A stretch of 8,914 nucleotides of DNA from an uncultured Gemmatimonadota bacterium. Lineage in GTDB: Bacteria > Gemmatimonadota > Gemmatimonadetes > Gemmatimonadales > GWC2-71-9. The notes under the pieces were generated by a model, which saw only the letters and a program-made list of their open reading frames with translations, did no database searches and was not told where the DNA came from. The stretch spans positions 1-8,914 of the forward strand of contig CAMLHP010000087.1 in NCBI GenBank assembly GCA_946479805.1, read 5' to 3'. Numbering within the stretch: the first letter of the stretch is position 1; each line of letters begins with the position of its first letter. Made by a program: the position numbers and the translations under genes. Below, piece by piece: positions 1-6,914 of the stretch.

Positions 1-663
1 CGTCGCCAGCTAAAGCGGGAGATCGGGCTTCCGGTGAAGCTGGAGGTCCATGCGAAATACTTTTTGCTCAACAAGAATCCGTATAGGCAGTTCGGCATCG
101 CGGACGCTGATCGCATTCGCGTGATATCAGCCTTCTGCGACCTTATCTCGTCTCTTGAGTTGAAGTTTGTGAATGCTGTGATAGTGAAGCCAAGAATTCT
201 AAGGCAGGACTACAACGTGCTGGACTGGGCGTTGAGGATGAGCATCCAACGCATCGAGAACGACCTCGATCCTGGTCGTAATCCCACTGCTCGCTTCTTG
301 ATGATCAGTGATGAAGGACGGGTCGCGAAGATGCGGGCAACTGCCAGGCGAATGCAGAGGGTCAACTTCATTCCGTCCAAGTTCGGCGCAGGCGCGTACC
401 GCAAAGAGATACAGTCGCTGATTGAGGACCCCCTACCGAAGGACTCAAGGGATTCCTACTTCATTCAGCTGTGTGATCTGGTGGCGTTTGTGGTCTACTC
501 GCACTGCCTGACTGCGACCGGGGTTGCAGCGTTCTCCAATCGGCTCGCTGCACTGATTACACCGGCTCAGGTGACGGCTTGGATGGATCAACTGAAGCCC
601 AGCTTTAACGTGCTGGCATCGGCATCCGATCCATACGGAATCGTGGTTCATCCAGGAAAATGA
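1..663 (+). CDS. DUF3800 domain protein, 5'-truncated by the window edge
   Basis: The frame is open from base 1 and ends at TGA 661-663, so about 220 C-terminal residues are visible; the start lies outside the window. A GTG at 34 is possible but sits inside conserved sequence (LKREIGLPVKLEVHAKYF), so it is probably internal. Matches to DUF3800 are the early 'HAK.F' segment, the middle 'RFLMISDEG' strand, 'EDPLPKDSRDSYFIQLCDLVAF' near residues 144-165, where the acidic residue after the QL motif is typical, and the spacing between these. The N-terminal DES-type motif expected for the family cannot be seen. DUF3800 proteins have no settled biochemical role that I can state; many occur in accessory regions. 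Base composition is unlike the neighbours: bases 121-180 hold 27 G+C of 60, against 47 of 60 at 4981-5040. This suggests horizontal acquisition. The family call is fairly confident; function is unknown. Confidence 0.8.
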   Translation, partial: RRQLKREIGLPVKLEVHAKYFLLNKNPYRQFGIADADRIRVISAFCDLISSLELKFVNAVIVKPRILRQDYNVLDWALRMSIQRIENDLDPGRNPTARFLMISDEGRVAKMRATARRMQRVNFIPSKFGAGAYRKEIQSLIEDPLPKDSRDSYFIQLCDLVAFVVYSHCLTATGVAAFSNRLAALITPAQVTAWMDQLKPSFNVLASASDPYGIVVHPGK

Positions 664-665
664 AA

Positions 666-686
666 CGGGCGGCCGAAGGCCGCCCG
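666..686. terminator. Perfect 9-bp hairpin after the DUF3800 gene, probable terminator
   Basis: Arms CGGGCGGCC (666-674) and GGCCGCCCG (678-686) are perfectly complementary around a 3-base GAA loop, beginning 3 bases after the DUF3800 stop. On the plus strand no T-run follows. On the minus strand the same hairpin is followed by TTTCATTTT, a better intrinsic-terminator tail, although no minus-strand gene is evident just to its right. It most likely ends the DUF3800 transcript or works in both directions. Confidence 0.55.
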
Positions 687-889
687 GATCCACCACCTAC
701 GGCGCATTCGCGCTTTCAGTGGTTCGCCTTTGAAGGTAGGGCAGATGCCCTGAATTGTAAAGTGGGCATCGTGACAAGCGAAGCACGCTCACGTACGACT
801 CGCCTCCGGCCGCATCCTTGACCCCCACTTGACCCCGCTCCCCCACTCTGGATCTGCCATCAAGCCACGATCCGACCTGGGAGCGCCAC

Positions 890-2107
890 ATGTTCCGCCC
901 CGACCCTCGCCGCACATTGCCCTTCGTCCTGCTCTGTCTGGTCTCCTGCGGGATCGATAGTTCCATAGGGCCGATTCTCACCTGGGACCTCGATCCGCTT
1001 GAGACCACCGTCGAGTTCAGTGCCGAAACCACCGGCCCTGGAGCGGATCGGTTCGTTTACCTTCTCGCACCGGCAGAGAACCGGACTCTGCTCCTGCCCG
1101 ACTCGGTCGTGGAGGGCGTCGGCCAGGGGGCCGGGATCGCCGAGCTCATCGGCATTCCATCCCATTGCGAGGCCGGCCGGAACCCTGTGGAGTACGTCAG
1201 GGTCCCTGGCGTTGTGACCAAGGTGCGGTTCAGCGTCCGGTGCGATGCCCCCGGGCCGCTGCCAGTCGCCGCCGTGACGAAGCCGGCATGGTTGAATGCC
1301 ATTCTGGGAGTCGACGAAGCGGGCGCCAGCGCCCGCCTGCTCGATTTCGGGGAGAGCCCCGCCTGGTCGAACGATGGGACACGCCTGGCGTTCCTCAAGC
1401 TCGAACCCAGCGGCACCAGCCACCTGCAGCTTTTCGATCCGGCCACGGGCACTTCGAGCGTAATAGGCGTCCGGATCCATCCATTCAGCAGAACGGTCGC
1501 GTGGGACAATGCTGACCGGACTATCGCGCACGGCGACGGGTATGGGACGATCCGGATTCAGCCGGTGGACGGCGGGCTGCCTATGCGCCTATCGCCCGGC
1601 CTGGGCAGCATCACCGACTTTGCGTGGTCACCCGGAGGAGACTCGCTAGTTGTGGCCGGCGAATTCGGGGTTGCGCTGATCGCAGCCAACACCGGCTCCA
1701 GCCCAGCACTGATCGAAGGCGACGCCCCGGCTCGCAATGCGAAGTGGTCGCCCGGTGGCGGTGCCATCACGTACATCGACAGCAACACTGGCTCCCTGTT
1801 CATCGCGCGCACCGACGGCTCTGCGCCGAAGCTGCTGGCTGCCAGCGTGTATGCCTACGCCTGGTCGCCCGACGGGTCGCGGCTCGCCTACCAGAATGGT
1901 GCAGGCGTTACGCATGTCGTATCACCTGACGGCAGCGCACCAGGCATGGTGTTCAGTATTTCGGGTCAACCTTCCTGGACTCGCGATGGTCGCCTTAGGG
2001 TGGTGGGCGACGCCATCCATACCATCCCGCTCGATGGCGGCCCGATGATCAGCACGGGAGCAGGCTCGATGCTCACCCTGCTGCGCTCCGAGTCGGAGTG
2101 GAGATGA
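890..2107 (+). CDS. Lipoprotein with N-terminal beta domain and TolB/PD40-type propeller
   Basis: The 405-residue product starts at ATG 890 with GGGAG at 879-883, 6 bases upstream. Residues 9-20 form a short hydrophobic stretch ending in the lipobox LVSC, so Cys20 is the predicted lipidated residue. Residues about 36-120 resemble an Ig-like beta domain that I associate with Gemmatimonadota lipoproteins: an ETTG segment, then a Cys at 93 (GIPSHCEAG) and a Cys at 118 (VRFSVRCD), a possible disulfide. From about residue 150 there are repeated WD40-like/PD40 blades: PAWSNDGTRLAF, FAWSPGGDSLVV, AKWSPGGGAITY, YAWSPDGSRLAY and PSWTRDGRLRVV. Such propellers usually act in protein-protein or glycan contact; no catalytic motif is seen. 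It stands alone on its strand and converges on the transglutaminase-like gene. The exact role is unknown. The architecture parallels the lipoprotein at 7962-8738. Confidence 0.9.
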   Translation: MFRPDPRRTLPFVLLCLVSCGIDSSIGPILTWDLDPLETTVEFSAETTGPGADRFVYLLAPAENRTLLLPDSVVEGVGQGAGIAELIGIPSHCEAGRNPVEYVRVPGVVTKVRFSVRCDAPGPLPVAAVTKPAWLNAILGVDEAGASARLLDFGESPAWSNDGTRLAFLKLEPSGTSHLQLFDPATGTSSVIGVRIHPFSRTVAWDNADRTIAHGDGYGTIRIQPVDGGLPMRLSPGLGSITDFAWSPGGDSLVVAGEFGVALIAANTGSSPALIEGDAPARNAKWSPGGGAITYIDSNTGSLFIARTDGSAPKLLAASVYAYAWSPDGSRLAYQNGAGVTHVVSPDGSAPGMVFSISGQPSWTRDGRLRVVGDAIHTIPLDGGPMISTGAGSMLTLLRSESEWR

Positions 2108-2223
2108 CGCGCATGTTACGGCCGTCCGCTCCGCCTTTCTGGGGGATGATGATTCACCTGTTTGCCGATCCGGCGCTTCGCGAGGCTACTCAGTCTGGCC
2201 GTAGCACCAACGGCGTAACTCCC

Positions 2224-2237
2224 TTCTCACTTCTCAC
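2224..2237. repeat. Two tandem TTCTCAC heptamers
   Basis: TTCTCAC occurs twice in direct succession (2224-2230 and 2231-2237) in the 142-bp spacer between the converging genes. Two copies alone could be chance. It is recorded because the window holds two further 7-bp-period tracts of similar pyrimidine-rich sequence. No strong terminator hairpin is visible in the spacer. Confidence 0.4.
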
Positions 2238-2249
2238 TGTCTTGGCGGT

Positions 2250-4211
2250 TCACGTCCCCTCCCCTCCATCCAGTATCACAAACTCCGCATCATCCGTCCC
2301 CACCTCCGCCAGCCACTTGATCAGCTCCGGCATCCGGTCCGGCGCCAGCACCCCCCGCGCCCCCGAGAATCTCCGCGTGAACCGGAACTCCCTGCCTTCC
2401 TGGGCATAGCTCACCATGTAGTTCCCGAACGGGCCCGTCGCCGACACGTTCTTCGGCAGCCGAGCAGTCCACCCCACCGGCAGCTGCAGCCGGTACTCCT
2501 GCACCAGCAGGTCGTCACCCGTCACCTGCGTCACGTCGATCGGGAATCGCCGCGCCGGAAGTTCCGACAGCGCCGTCGCCACGTTGCCCAGCGCGCCCAT
2601 GTTGCCGAACGGCAGTTCCAGGATCCTGAGCCCACCCATCTCCCGGAGACCCTGCCCGTTCACGATCTTCACCCGCACCTTGGGCGCCACCGCCAGGTTC
2701 TTCCCGTTGGTCACCGTCAGGCTGTCCGCAGCCGCGTCGGGAAAGAACCCGCGCGCCAGCTGCTTGGCGAACAGCTCCGCCGCCGCCGAGTCCATCGGGT
2801 TCTCCAGCACGCTCCGCAACTCGTACTGCATGGCACCGGTGTGCAGCTCCTCGAACCACCCTGTCACCTTCCCGTCTTCGCCCAGCGTCCCCGTCAGGCG
2901 GAAGGCCGTCTTGTTGTCCTCGATAGCGCTCTCGGGCAGCGTCACCACTTCCGATGCATCTTCGCCCAGCACCACCAGCCCGAACTCCCCCTCCTCGCCC
3001 GGCGGCAGTTCCCCGTAGGGCGTCAGCGACGAGGTCAGGTCGGTGAAGTGATACCCGCCGTCCACCCGCACCGCCGCGATCGCGTGGTTCAGCTGCGACA
3101 GCGACGGCTGGCTCCGCTCCACACCCCCGAAGGCGTTGAGCAGCACCGGCCACGCGTCCATCCCCATGTGCCGGAGCGCCGCCACGAACAGCGTCGCCTT
3201 GTCCTTGCAGTCGCCATACCCCGTCCGCAGCACTTCCTCCGGCGTTCTCGGCTGGTACCCTCCCATGCCCAGCGCGATCGACACGTAGCGGATGTCCTGC
3301 GCCACCCACCGGTGGATCCGGCGAATCGAGTCCACCCGGGTGGTGGCGCCGTCCACCAGTTTCGCGACCGTATCCTCCAGCGCCGGCGTGAGCTGGTAGC
3401 GGCCCCGCGCATTCTCGGAGTACCACGACGCGATGTAGTCCCACTCCATTGGCGACGAAACCGACACGAACTGGTAGATGCCGTTGGAATCGGCGGCATA
3501 CGGCTCGGATTCGATCCGGGGAATGTCCTGCCGGGCCCAGGTGTGCACCGTGCGCCCGCCGCTGGTGGCCGTCACCCGCTGGAAGTCGAGGTTGGTTTCC
3601 TTGATCCGGAGCTTCACGTCGCTCGGCACATCCACGATGAGCCGAGAGCGCAGCACCGGGTTGCCGGTGGTGATCCGCCAAGACTGCTGGAAGTCTCCCG
3701 GCAGGTAAGGCGAGAGTTCCTCGGTGGTGTAGCTCCAGTCCACGATGGTGCCCGGGGCCACGCCCGAAATCGACAGCCGCTTCACCTTGCGGTCCACGAA
3801 CACCGGGTTGCCCAGCTGTGCCGGCACGTCCGATTCCTGCTCGAATGTCGGCTTGGCGCTGATCACGGTGCCGTCCGGCCGCACCACCCGGATCCAGTTG
3901 ACCGTCATTCGCTCATGGCCGGGCGCATAGGAGAAGCTGAATTCCTGGAAGTTATCCACTGCCTCGGGCCGGAGGATCTGCACGATCTGCCGGAAAGTCC
4001 TCCGCCCCCGCCCGTCGGCCTCGAAGCTCACCACCCCGTCGTCCAGCAGCAGCGCCGTCAGGTCCTGGGGATGGTCCGCCGGATCCACCGCCAGCCGGTA
4101 GATCGTGTCGGCGTTGACCGACGGATCCCCCTCGGGCGTAATGTGCGGTGCCTGGGCCTGTAGCGCCGAGGCGACAGCGAGGAAGGCAAGAACCAGCAAC
4201 GAGCGGGTCAT
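2250..4211 (-). CDS. Secreted DUF3857 / transglutaminase-like protein
   Basis: The chosen start is ATG at 4209-4211, giving 653 residues, because GGAG (plus-strand CTCC 4218-4221) lies 6 bases upstream and the N-terminus MTRSLLVLAFLAVASALQAQA is a clean signal peptide, probably cleaved after the AQA. An upstream GTG at 4244 is in frame but falls inside a hairpin and spoils the signal. Residues about 40-240 match DUF3857. A transglutaminase core follows with WVAQDIRYVSI, catalytic Cys335 in GYGDCKDKATLF, His376 in QLNHAIAA and Asp391 in GYHFTDL, so the Cys-His-Asp triad looks intact. The remaining part is beta-rich, as is usual for this family. These proteins are exported, and their substrates are mostly unknown; peptide cleavage or crosslinking at the envelope is possible. 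It is divergent from the cupin gene. Confidence 0.92.
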   Translation of the reverse strand: MTRSLLVLAFLAVASALQAQAPHITPEGDPSVNADTIYRLAVDPADHPQDLTALLLDDGVVSFEADGRGRRTFRQIVQILRPEAVDNFQEFSFSYAPGHERMTVNWIRVVRPDGTVISAKPTFEQESDVPAQLGNPVFVDRKVKRLSISGVAPGTIVDWSYTTEELSPYLPGDFQQSWRITTGNPVLRSRLIVDVPSDVKLRIKETNLDFQRVTATSGGRTVHTWARQDIPRIESEPYAADSNGIYQFVSVSSPMEWDYIASWYSENARGRYQLTPALEDTVAKLVDGATTRVDSIRRIHRWVAQDIRYVSIALGMGGYQPRTPEEVLRTGYGDCKDKATLFVAALRHMGMDAWPVLLNAFGGVERSQPSLSQLNHAIAAVRVDGGYHFTDLTSSLTPYGELPPGEEGEFGLVVLGEDASEVVTLPESAIEDNKTAFRLTGTLGEDGKVTGWFEELHTGAMQYELRSVLENPMDSAAAELFAKQLARGFFPDAAADSLTVTNGKNLAVAPKVRVKIVNGQGLREMGGLRILELPFGNMGALGNVATALSELPARRFPIDVTQVTGDDLLVQEYRLQLPVGWTARLPKNVSATGPFGNYMVSYAQEGREFRFTRRFSGARGVLAPDRMPELIKWLAEVGTDDAEFVILDGGEGT

Positions 4212-4235
4212 CCGTCGCTCCAGGCGAGAGGATAA

Positions 4236-4256
4236 CGGCGCCACAACGTGGCGCCG
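4236..4256. promoter_or_regulatory. Perfect 9-bp inverted repeat in the divergent intergenic region
   Basis: Arms CGGCGCCAC (4236-4244) and GTGGCGCCG (4248-4256) are perfectly complementary around AAC. The element lies 24 bases upstream of the transglutaminase-like start and about 100 bases upstream of the cupin start. It has no T-run on either side, so it is not an evident terminator. It could be an operator for one or both divergent genes or a 5'-leader hairpin of the minus-strand gene. Confidence 0.45.
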
Positions 4257-4297
4257 GGTGCAGGGGATTGCGTGAGATTGGGGCCAACCGGAAGGAG

Positions 4298-4325
4298 TTG
4301 CAAGTGCAGGGCCGGGCGCTATGTT
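4298..4325 (+). promoter_or_regulatory. Possible sigma70-type promoter for the cupin-glycosyltransferase-LuxR cluster
   Basis: TTGCAA (4298-4303) and TATGTT (4320-4325) are separated by 16 bases; each matches 4 of 6 consensus positions. The -10 box is 33 bases before the cupin ATG, which fits. The call is weak because GC-rich sequence gives such partial matches by chance. Confidence 0.25.
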
Positions 4326-4358
4326 CGCTGCGTCCCCGATACCAGGGAGAACCCGCTT

Positions 4359-4781
4359 ATGAAGCGCCGGGCGATCGTAATTACTGCGGCCGCGGCTCTG
4401 GCACTGGTGCCGGCCGTCCTCTTGCTGGCCCAGCTGGGCGGCGCCCGCTGGCTGGCGGTGCCGCTGTCGGAAGACCCCGGCATTTCCTGGATGGTGCTGA
4501 CGGACTCACCGGACTACCGGGTGCTTCGGGATTTCGCCCAGCCCGGCGCGACCCGCCGGATGCACCATCACGCCGATGCCTCCTGGCACACCCTCACGTT
4601 GACGACGGGAAGGCTCACGCTCACCGTCGAGGGTGAACCACCCGTGGAGGTGTCACCGGGCCAGCCGCTGGCCCTCAAGGGCGGGGTGATGCACAGTTTC
4701 ACCAACCCGGGCGCCGAAGTCGCCACGCTGGTGGAGGTGTTCGGTAAGACGAAGCCCGGTGATCAGCCTCGACTTCCTTGA
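4359..4781 (+). CDS. Exported or membrane-anchored cupin-domain protein
   Basis: ATG 4359 is chosen (140 residues) because AGGGAGA (4344-4350) is 8 bases upstream and the N-terminus MKRRAIVITAAAALALVP continues hydrophobic to about residue 26, a signal peptide or anchor. A frame extension up to 4248 lacks these properties. The cupin barrel covers residues about 55-130. Motif 1 is GATRRMHHHADASWHTLTLTTGRL: His69-His71 and His77 stand where the classic pattern has HxH followed by Glu. Motif 2 is GQPLALKGGVMHSFTN, keeping Gly101, His112 and Asn116 but with LKG in place of PxG. A metal site is therefore plausible, but the ligand set is atypical. The substrate is unknown. It is first in a tight cluster: the next gene begins 8 bases after its stop. 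Small exported cupins can be sugar or small-molecule binders or isomerase relatives; no specific function can be assigned. Confidence 0.85.
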   Translation: MKRRAIVITAAAALALVPAVLLLAQLGGARWLAVPLSEDPGISWMVLTDSPDYRVLRDFAQPGATRRMHHHADASWHTLTLTTGRLTLTVEGEPPVEVSPGQPLALKGGVMHSFTNPGAEVATLVEVFGKTKPGDQPRLP

Positions 4782-4789
4782 CTTCCCCG

Positions 4790-6325
4790 ATGCGACATAA
4801 TGGAATCCCCGCCGCCCTCGCCCTCGGCGCCCTCGTCTTCCTGCTCCACCTCGCCGTCAACCTCGTCACCCCCTACGGCTTCCACCGCGACGAATTCCTC
4901 TATCTCGCCATGGCCCAGCACCTCCAGCTCTGGTCCATGGATTTTCCGCCCTTCATCGCAATGGCGGCGCTCGCCACCCTCGAGCTGCTGGGCGGCTCCC
5001 TGTTCGCCGTCCGGTTCCTCCCCGCCGTCGCGGCCGCCTCGCTGGTGCTGCTCACCATGGTCGCCACTCGCCGGCTGGGCGGCGGCGCCATCGCCCAGGT
5101 CACCGCCGGTCTTGCCGTGGGCTTGAGTCCCCTGTTCCTCCGCTCCGGCAATCTCCTCCAGCCCGTGGTGTTCGATCAGCTCTGGTGGACCTGCGCCCTC
5201 CTCGCGCTCCTCCACCTCAGCCAGCTCGAGCGGCCCGCCGGTGCCCGCGCCCCACGCGCCTGGCTGCTGCTCGGTGCCGCACTCGGCATCGGCCTCCTCA
5301 CCAAGTTCAGCATAGCCTTCATCGGCGTCGGCATCACCACCGCCGTGCTGCTGACGCCTCTCCGGCACCACCTGCTGACGCCCTGGCCATGGGCCGCGCT
5401 GCTCCTCGCGCTCACCATCGGCAGCCCCAGCATCGTGGGCCAGGTGCAGCTCGGCTATCCCGTTACAACCCAGATGCAGGACCTGCAGGCCAGCCAGCTC
5501 GACCGGATCACCCCGCTCAGATTTCTCCTCGGCCAGTGGGACAACTTCCACCTCGTACTGCTGCTCGCAGTCGCCGGGCTGGTGTTCCTGCTCCGCGGCC
5601 CCCACCGAGCGGTGGGTATCGCCTGCCTCGCTGCGTTCGGCGTGGTGATGCTGCTCCGCGGCAAGCCCTACTACATCGCGCCCATCTTCCCGCTGCTCTT
5701 CGCCGCCGGCGCAGTGTGGCTTGAGGGTGTCGCGAGCCGGCGCCGGCACGTCGCCGCCCGCAGGCTCATTCGCTGGGCGCCTGTCGCGGTGATCGTTGCC
5801 TTTGGTGCAGTCGCCTTTCCTGTCGGCGTCCCGATCCTTCCGCCCGAACAGCTGGTCCGGTGGACTCGCGCCATCGGCGCCACCTCCACCACCAACACCG
5901 GCGAAGCAATCGCGCTCCCGCAGGATTTCGCCGACATGCTGGGCTGGGACGAACAGGTCCGCGCCACCGCCCGCGCCTTCGCTTCGCTCTCCCCTGCGGA
6001 ACAGCGTGAGGTCGTCATACTCGGCACCAACTACGGCCGCGCCGGCGCCCATGACCACCTCGGCACCGCGCTCGGCATGCCGCCCGCCATTGCGCCAGTG
6101 GGCAGCTACTGGTTCTGGGGCCCGGGCCAGCGGCCTGGCAACGTGATGATCGTGATCGGGTCAAACCGGGAGGGCCTGGTCGCGTTGTTCGATTCGGTTG
6201 CGCTGGCCGGCCGCGTCACCGGCAGCTGGCGCGTGCCCGAGGAGCGCGATGTGCCCATCTGGATTGGTCGCGGACCCCACCGCACACTCCAGGAGGTATG
6301 GCCCAGCTTCGAGAGACAGAACTGA
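4790..6325 (+). CDS. Family-39-type membrane glycosyltransferase (PMT/ArnT-like)
   Basis: The 511-residue product starts at ATG 4790. A TTG at 4778 overlaps the cupin stop and is the alternative; neither has a good Shine-Dalgarno, so translation may be coupled to the cupin gene. After a first TM helix (about 6-26) comes PYGFHRDEFLY, with His32-Arg33-Asp34-Glu35, the acidic loop typical of GT-C enzymes, then DFPPF at 51-55. Numerous further hydrophobic helices follow to about residue 340, then a soluble C-terminal portion containing ILGTNYGRAG and SYWFWGPG. Enzymes of this group move a sugar from a polyprenyl-phosphate donor to a lipid or protein acceptor on the outer face of the cytoplasmic membrane. 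Donor and acceptor cannot be told from sequence. The TGA is 6 bases before the LuxR-type start, so the genes are likely co-transcribed. Confidence 0.88.
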   Translation: MRHNGIPAALALGALVFLLHLAVNLVTPYGFHRDEFLYLAMAQHLQLWSMDFPPFIAMAALATLELLGGSLFAVRFLPAVAAASLVLLTMVATRRLGGGAIAQVTAGLAVGLSPLFLRSGNLLQPVVFDQLWWTCALLALLHLSQLERPAGARAPRAWLLLGAALGIGLLTKFSIAFIGVGITTAVLLTPLRHHLLTPWPWAALLLALTIGSPSIVGQVQLGYPVTTQMQDLQASQLDRITPLRFLLGQWDNFHLVLLLAVAGLVFLLRGPHRAVGIACLAAFGVVMLLRGKPYYIAPIFPLLFAAGAVWLEGVASRRRHVAARRLIRWAPVAVIVAFGAVAFPVGVPILPPEQLVRWTRAIGATSTTNTGEAIALPQDFADMLGWDEQVRATARAFASLSPAEQREVVILGTNYGRAGAHDHLGTALGMPPAIAPVGSYWFWGPGQRPGNVMIVIGSNREGLVALFDSVALAGRVTGSWRVPEERDVPIWIGRGPHRTLQEVWPSFERQN

Positions 6326-6331
6326 GGCGGC

Positions 6332-6775
6332 ATGAAGCACGCCCTCCTCTACGGCCTCCTCGCCGGCCTCCTCATCGCCGGCCTCAAGCTGCTGGAGTAC
6401 CGCTGGCTCCTGGTCCAGCATTCCATCGAGATCTACGCCGCCCTGGTGGCTGCCGTGTTCGCCGCCGTCGGCCTCTGGCTCGGCCGGCGCCTCACCCGCC
6501 CCACCCAGACTGTCGTGGTGCGCGAGGTCATGGTGCCGGCACCGCCCGATTTCGTGCGCGACCAGGCCCGGGTCGAGTCGCTAGGCATCACCCCCCGCGA
6601 ACTCGAGATCCTGGGGCTCATCGCCGAAGGCCTCAGCAACCGGGAAATCGCCCGGCGGGCCTTCGTCAGCGAGAACACCGTCAAGACCCACTCCAGTCGG
6701 CTCTTCGACAAGCTCGGTGCCCGCCGGCGAACCCAGGCGGTGCAGCTGGGCAAGGAGCTGCGGCTCATACCGTGA
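6332..6775 (+). CDS. Membrane-anchored LuxR-type HTH regulator without receiver domain
   Basis: The 147-residue product starts at ATG 6332, with GAGG at 6324-6327 overlapping the preceding stop. Two hydrophobic helices lie at residues about 4-21 and 34-51, joined by a short EYRWLLVQHSIE loop; RRLTR follows the second, predicting both termini in the cytoplasm. A linker (about 52-84) leads to a complete LuxR/GerE HTH at about 86-147: GITPRELEILGLIAEGLSNR, then IARRAFVSENTVKTHSSRLF, with Lys118, Thr119 and His120 in the recognition helix, then DKLGARRRTQAV. No receiver, PAS or autoinducer domain is present, so it is neither a classical response regulator nor a quorum sensor; signal input probably comes through the membrane or a partner. 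It is third in the cupin-glycosyltransferase cluster and is followed by a palindrome cluster and the DUF4199 gene, a natural candidate target or partner (inference). Confidence 0.9.
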   Translation: MKHALLYGLLAGLLIAGLKLLEYRWLLVQHSIEIYAALVAAVFAAVGLWLGRRLTRPTQTVVVREVMVPAPPDFVRDQARVESLGITPRELEILGLIAEGLSNREIARRAFVSENTVKTHSSRLFDKLGARRRTQAVQLGKELRLIP

Positions 6776-6808
6776 TGCTCAGGTGGGAAAAGGCAGGCTG
6801 AGGCGCCA

Positions 6809-6858
6809 CTTTCGGGTGATTTTCCCCGGGGTTGGCCAAAATCACCCTTTCGGGTGAT
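6809..6858. promoter_or_regulatory. Palindrome cluster with three GGGTGAT half-sites, probable operator
   Basis: CTTTCGGGTGAT occurs twice as a direct repeat (6809-6820 and 6847-6858). GGGTGATTTT (6814-6823) is a perfect 10-bp complement of AAAATCACCC (6838-6847), enclosing CCCCGGGG (6824-6831) and TTGGCCAA (6832-6839). ATCACCC (6841-6847) also pairs with GGGTGAT (6852-6858) across a 4-base loop. The middle segment can thus pair left or right, but not both. The second hairpin read on the minus strand has a GAAA loop followed by TTTT. The cluster lies between the LuxR-type stop and the DUF4199 start, 57 bases from the latter. An operator for an HTH dimer is the simplest reading; a weak terminator or RNA switch are alternatives. 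Confidence 0.55.
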
Positions 6859-6914
6859 GCACAATCCCGGTTCCGGCGGTAAGATCGGCCCTCCCCAATC
6901 GCTCCGGAGTCCCC

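Noticed and set aside
817..836. Direct repeat CTTGACCCC twice (817-825, 828-836), 11 bp apart, containing TTGACC
   Set aside because: It recalls a -35 box or tandem activator site upstream of the lipoprotein, but no credible -10 follows at the right distance. The 664-889 spacer otherwise shows only the hairpin and an AGGGCA-GA-TGCCCT palindrome, with no tRNA fold.
860..1531. Minus-strand open frame (223 codons) opposite the propeller lipoprotein
   Set aside because: No motif, no ribosome binding site, and it overlaps a gene with lipobox and repeated blades.
2098..2409. Plus-strand open frame starting at the end of the propeller lipoprotein
   Set aside because: Most of it is antisense to the transglutaminase-like gene, its product has no motif, and no ribosome binding site other than coding sequence precedes it.
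2841..4163. Long plus-strand open frame (440 codons) opposite the transglutaminase-like gene
   Set aside because: The product is His/Arg/Pro-rich without domains, and the opposite strand carries an intact catalytic triad and signal peptide.
4276..4289. GGTTGGCC-type 14-mer (minus strand) matching 12 of 14 bases at 6830-6843
   Set aside because: A shared operator was considered, but a match of this quality between two GC-rich spacers is not far from chance.
4771..4786. GACTTCC twice at the cupin stop / glycosyltransferase start
   Set aside because: Two short copies with a 9-bp period at a gene junction; too little to call a repeat element.
4763..6058. Long minus-strand open frame (431 codons) opposite the glycosyltransferase
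   Set aside because: Its product is a Gly/Glu/Ala-rich low-complexity chain with no recognisable motif; it is the antisense of a clear multi-TM enzyme in GC-rich DNA, where stop codons are rare.
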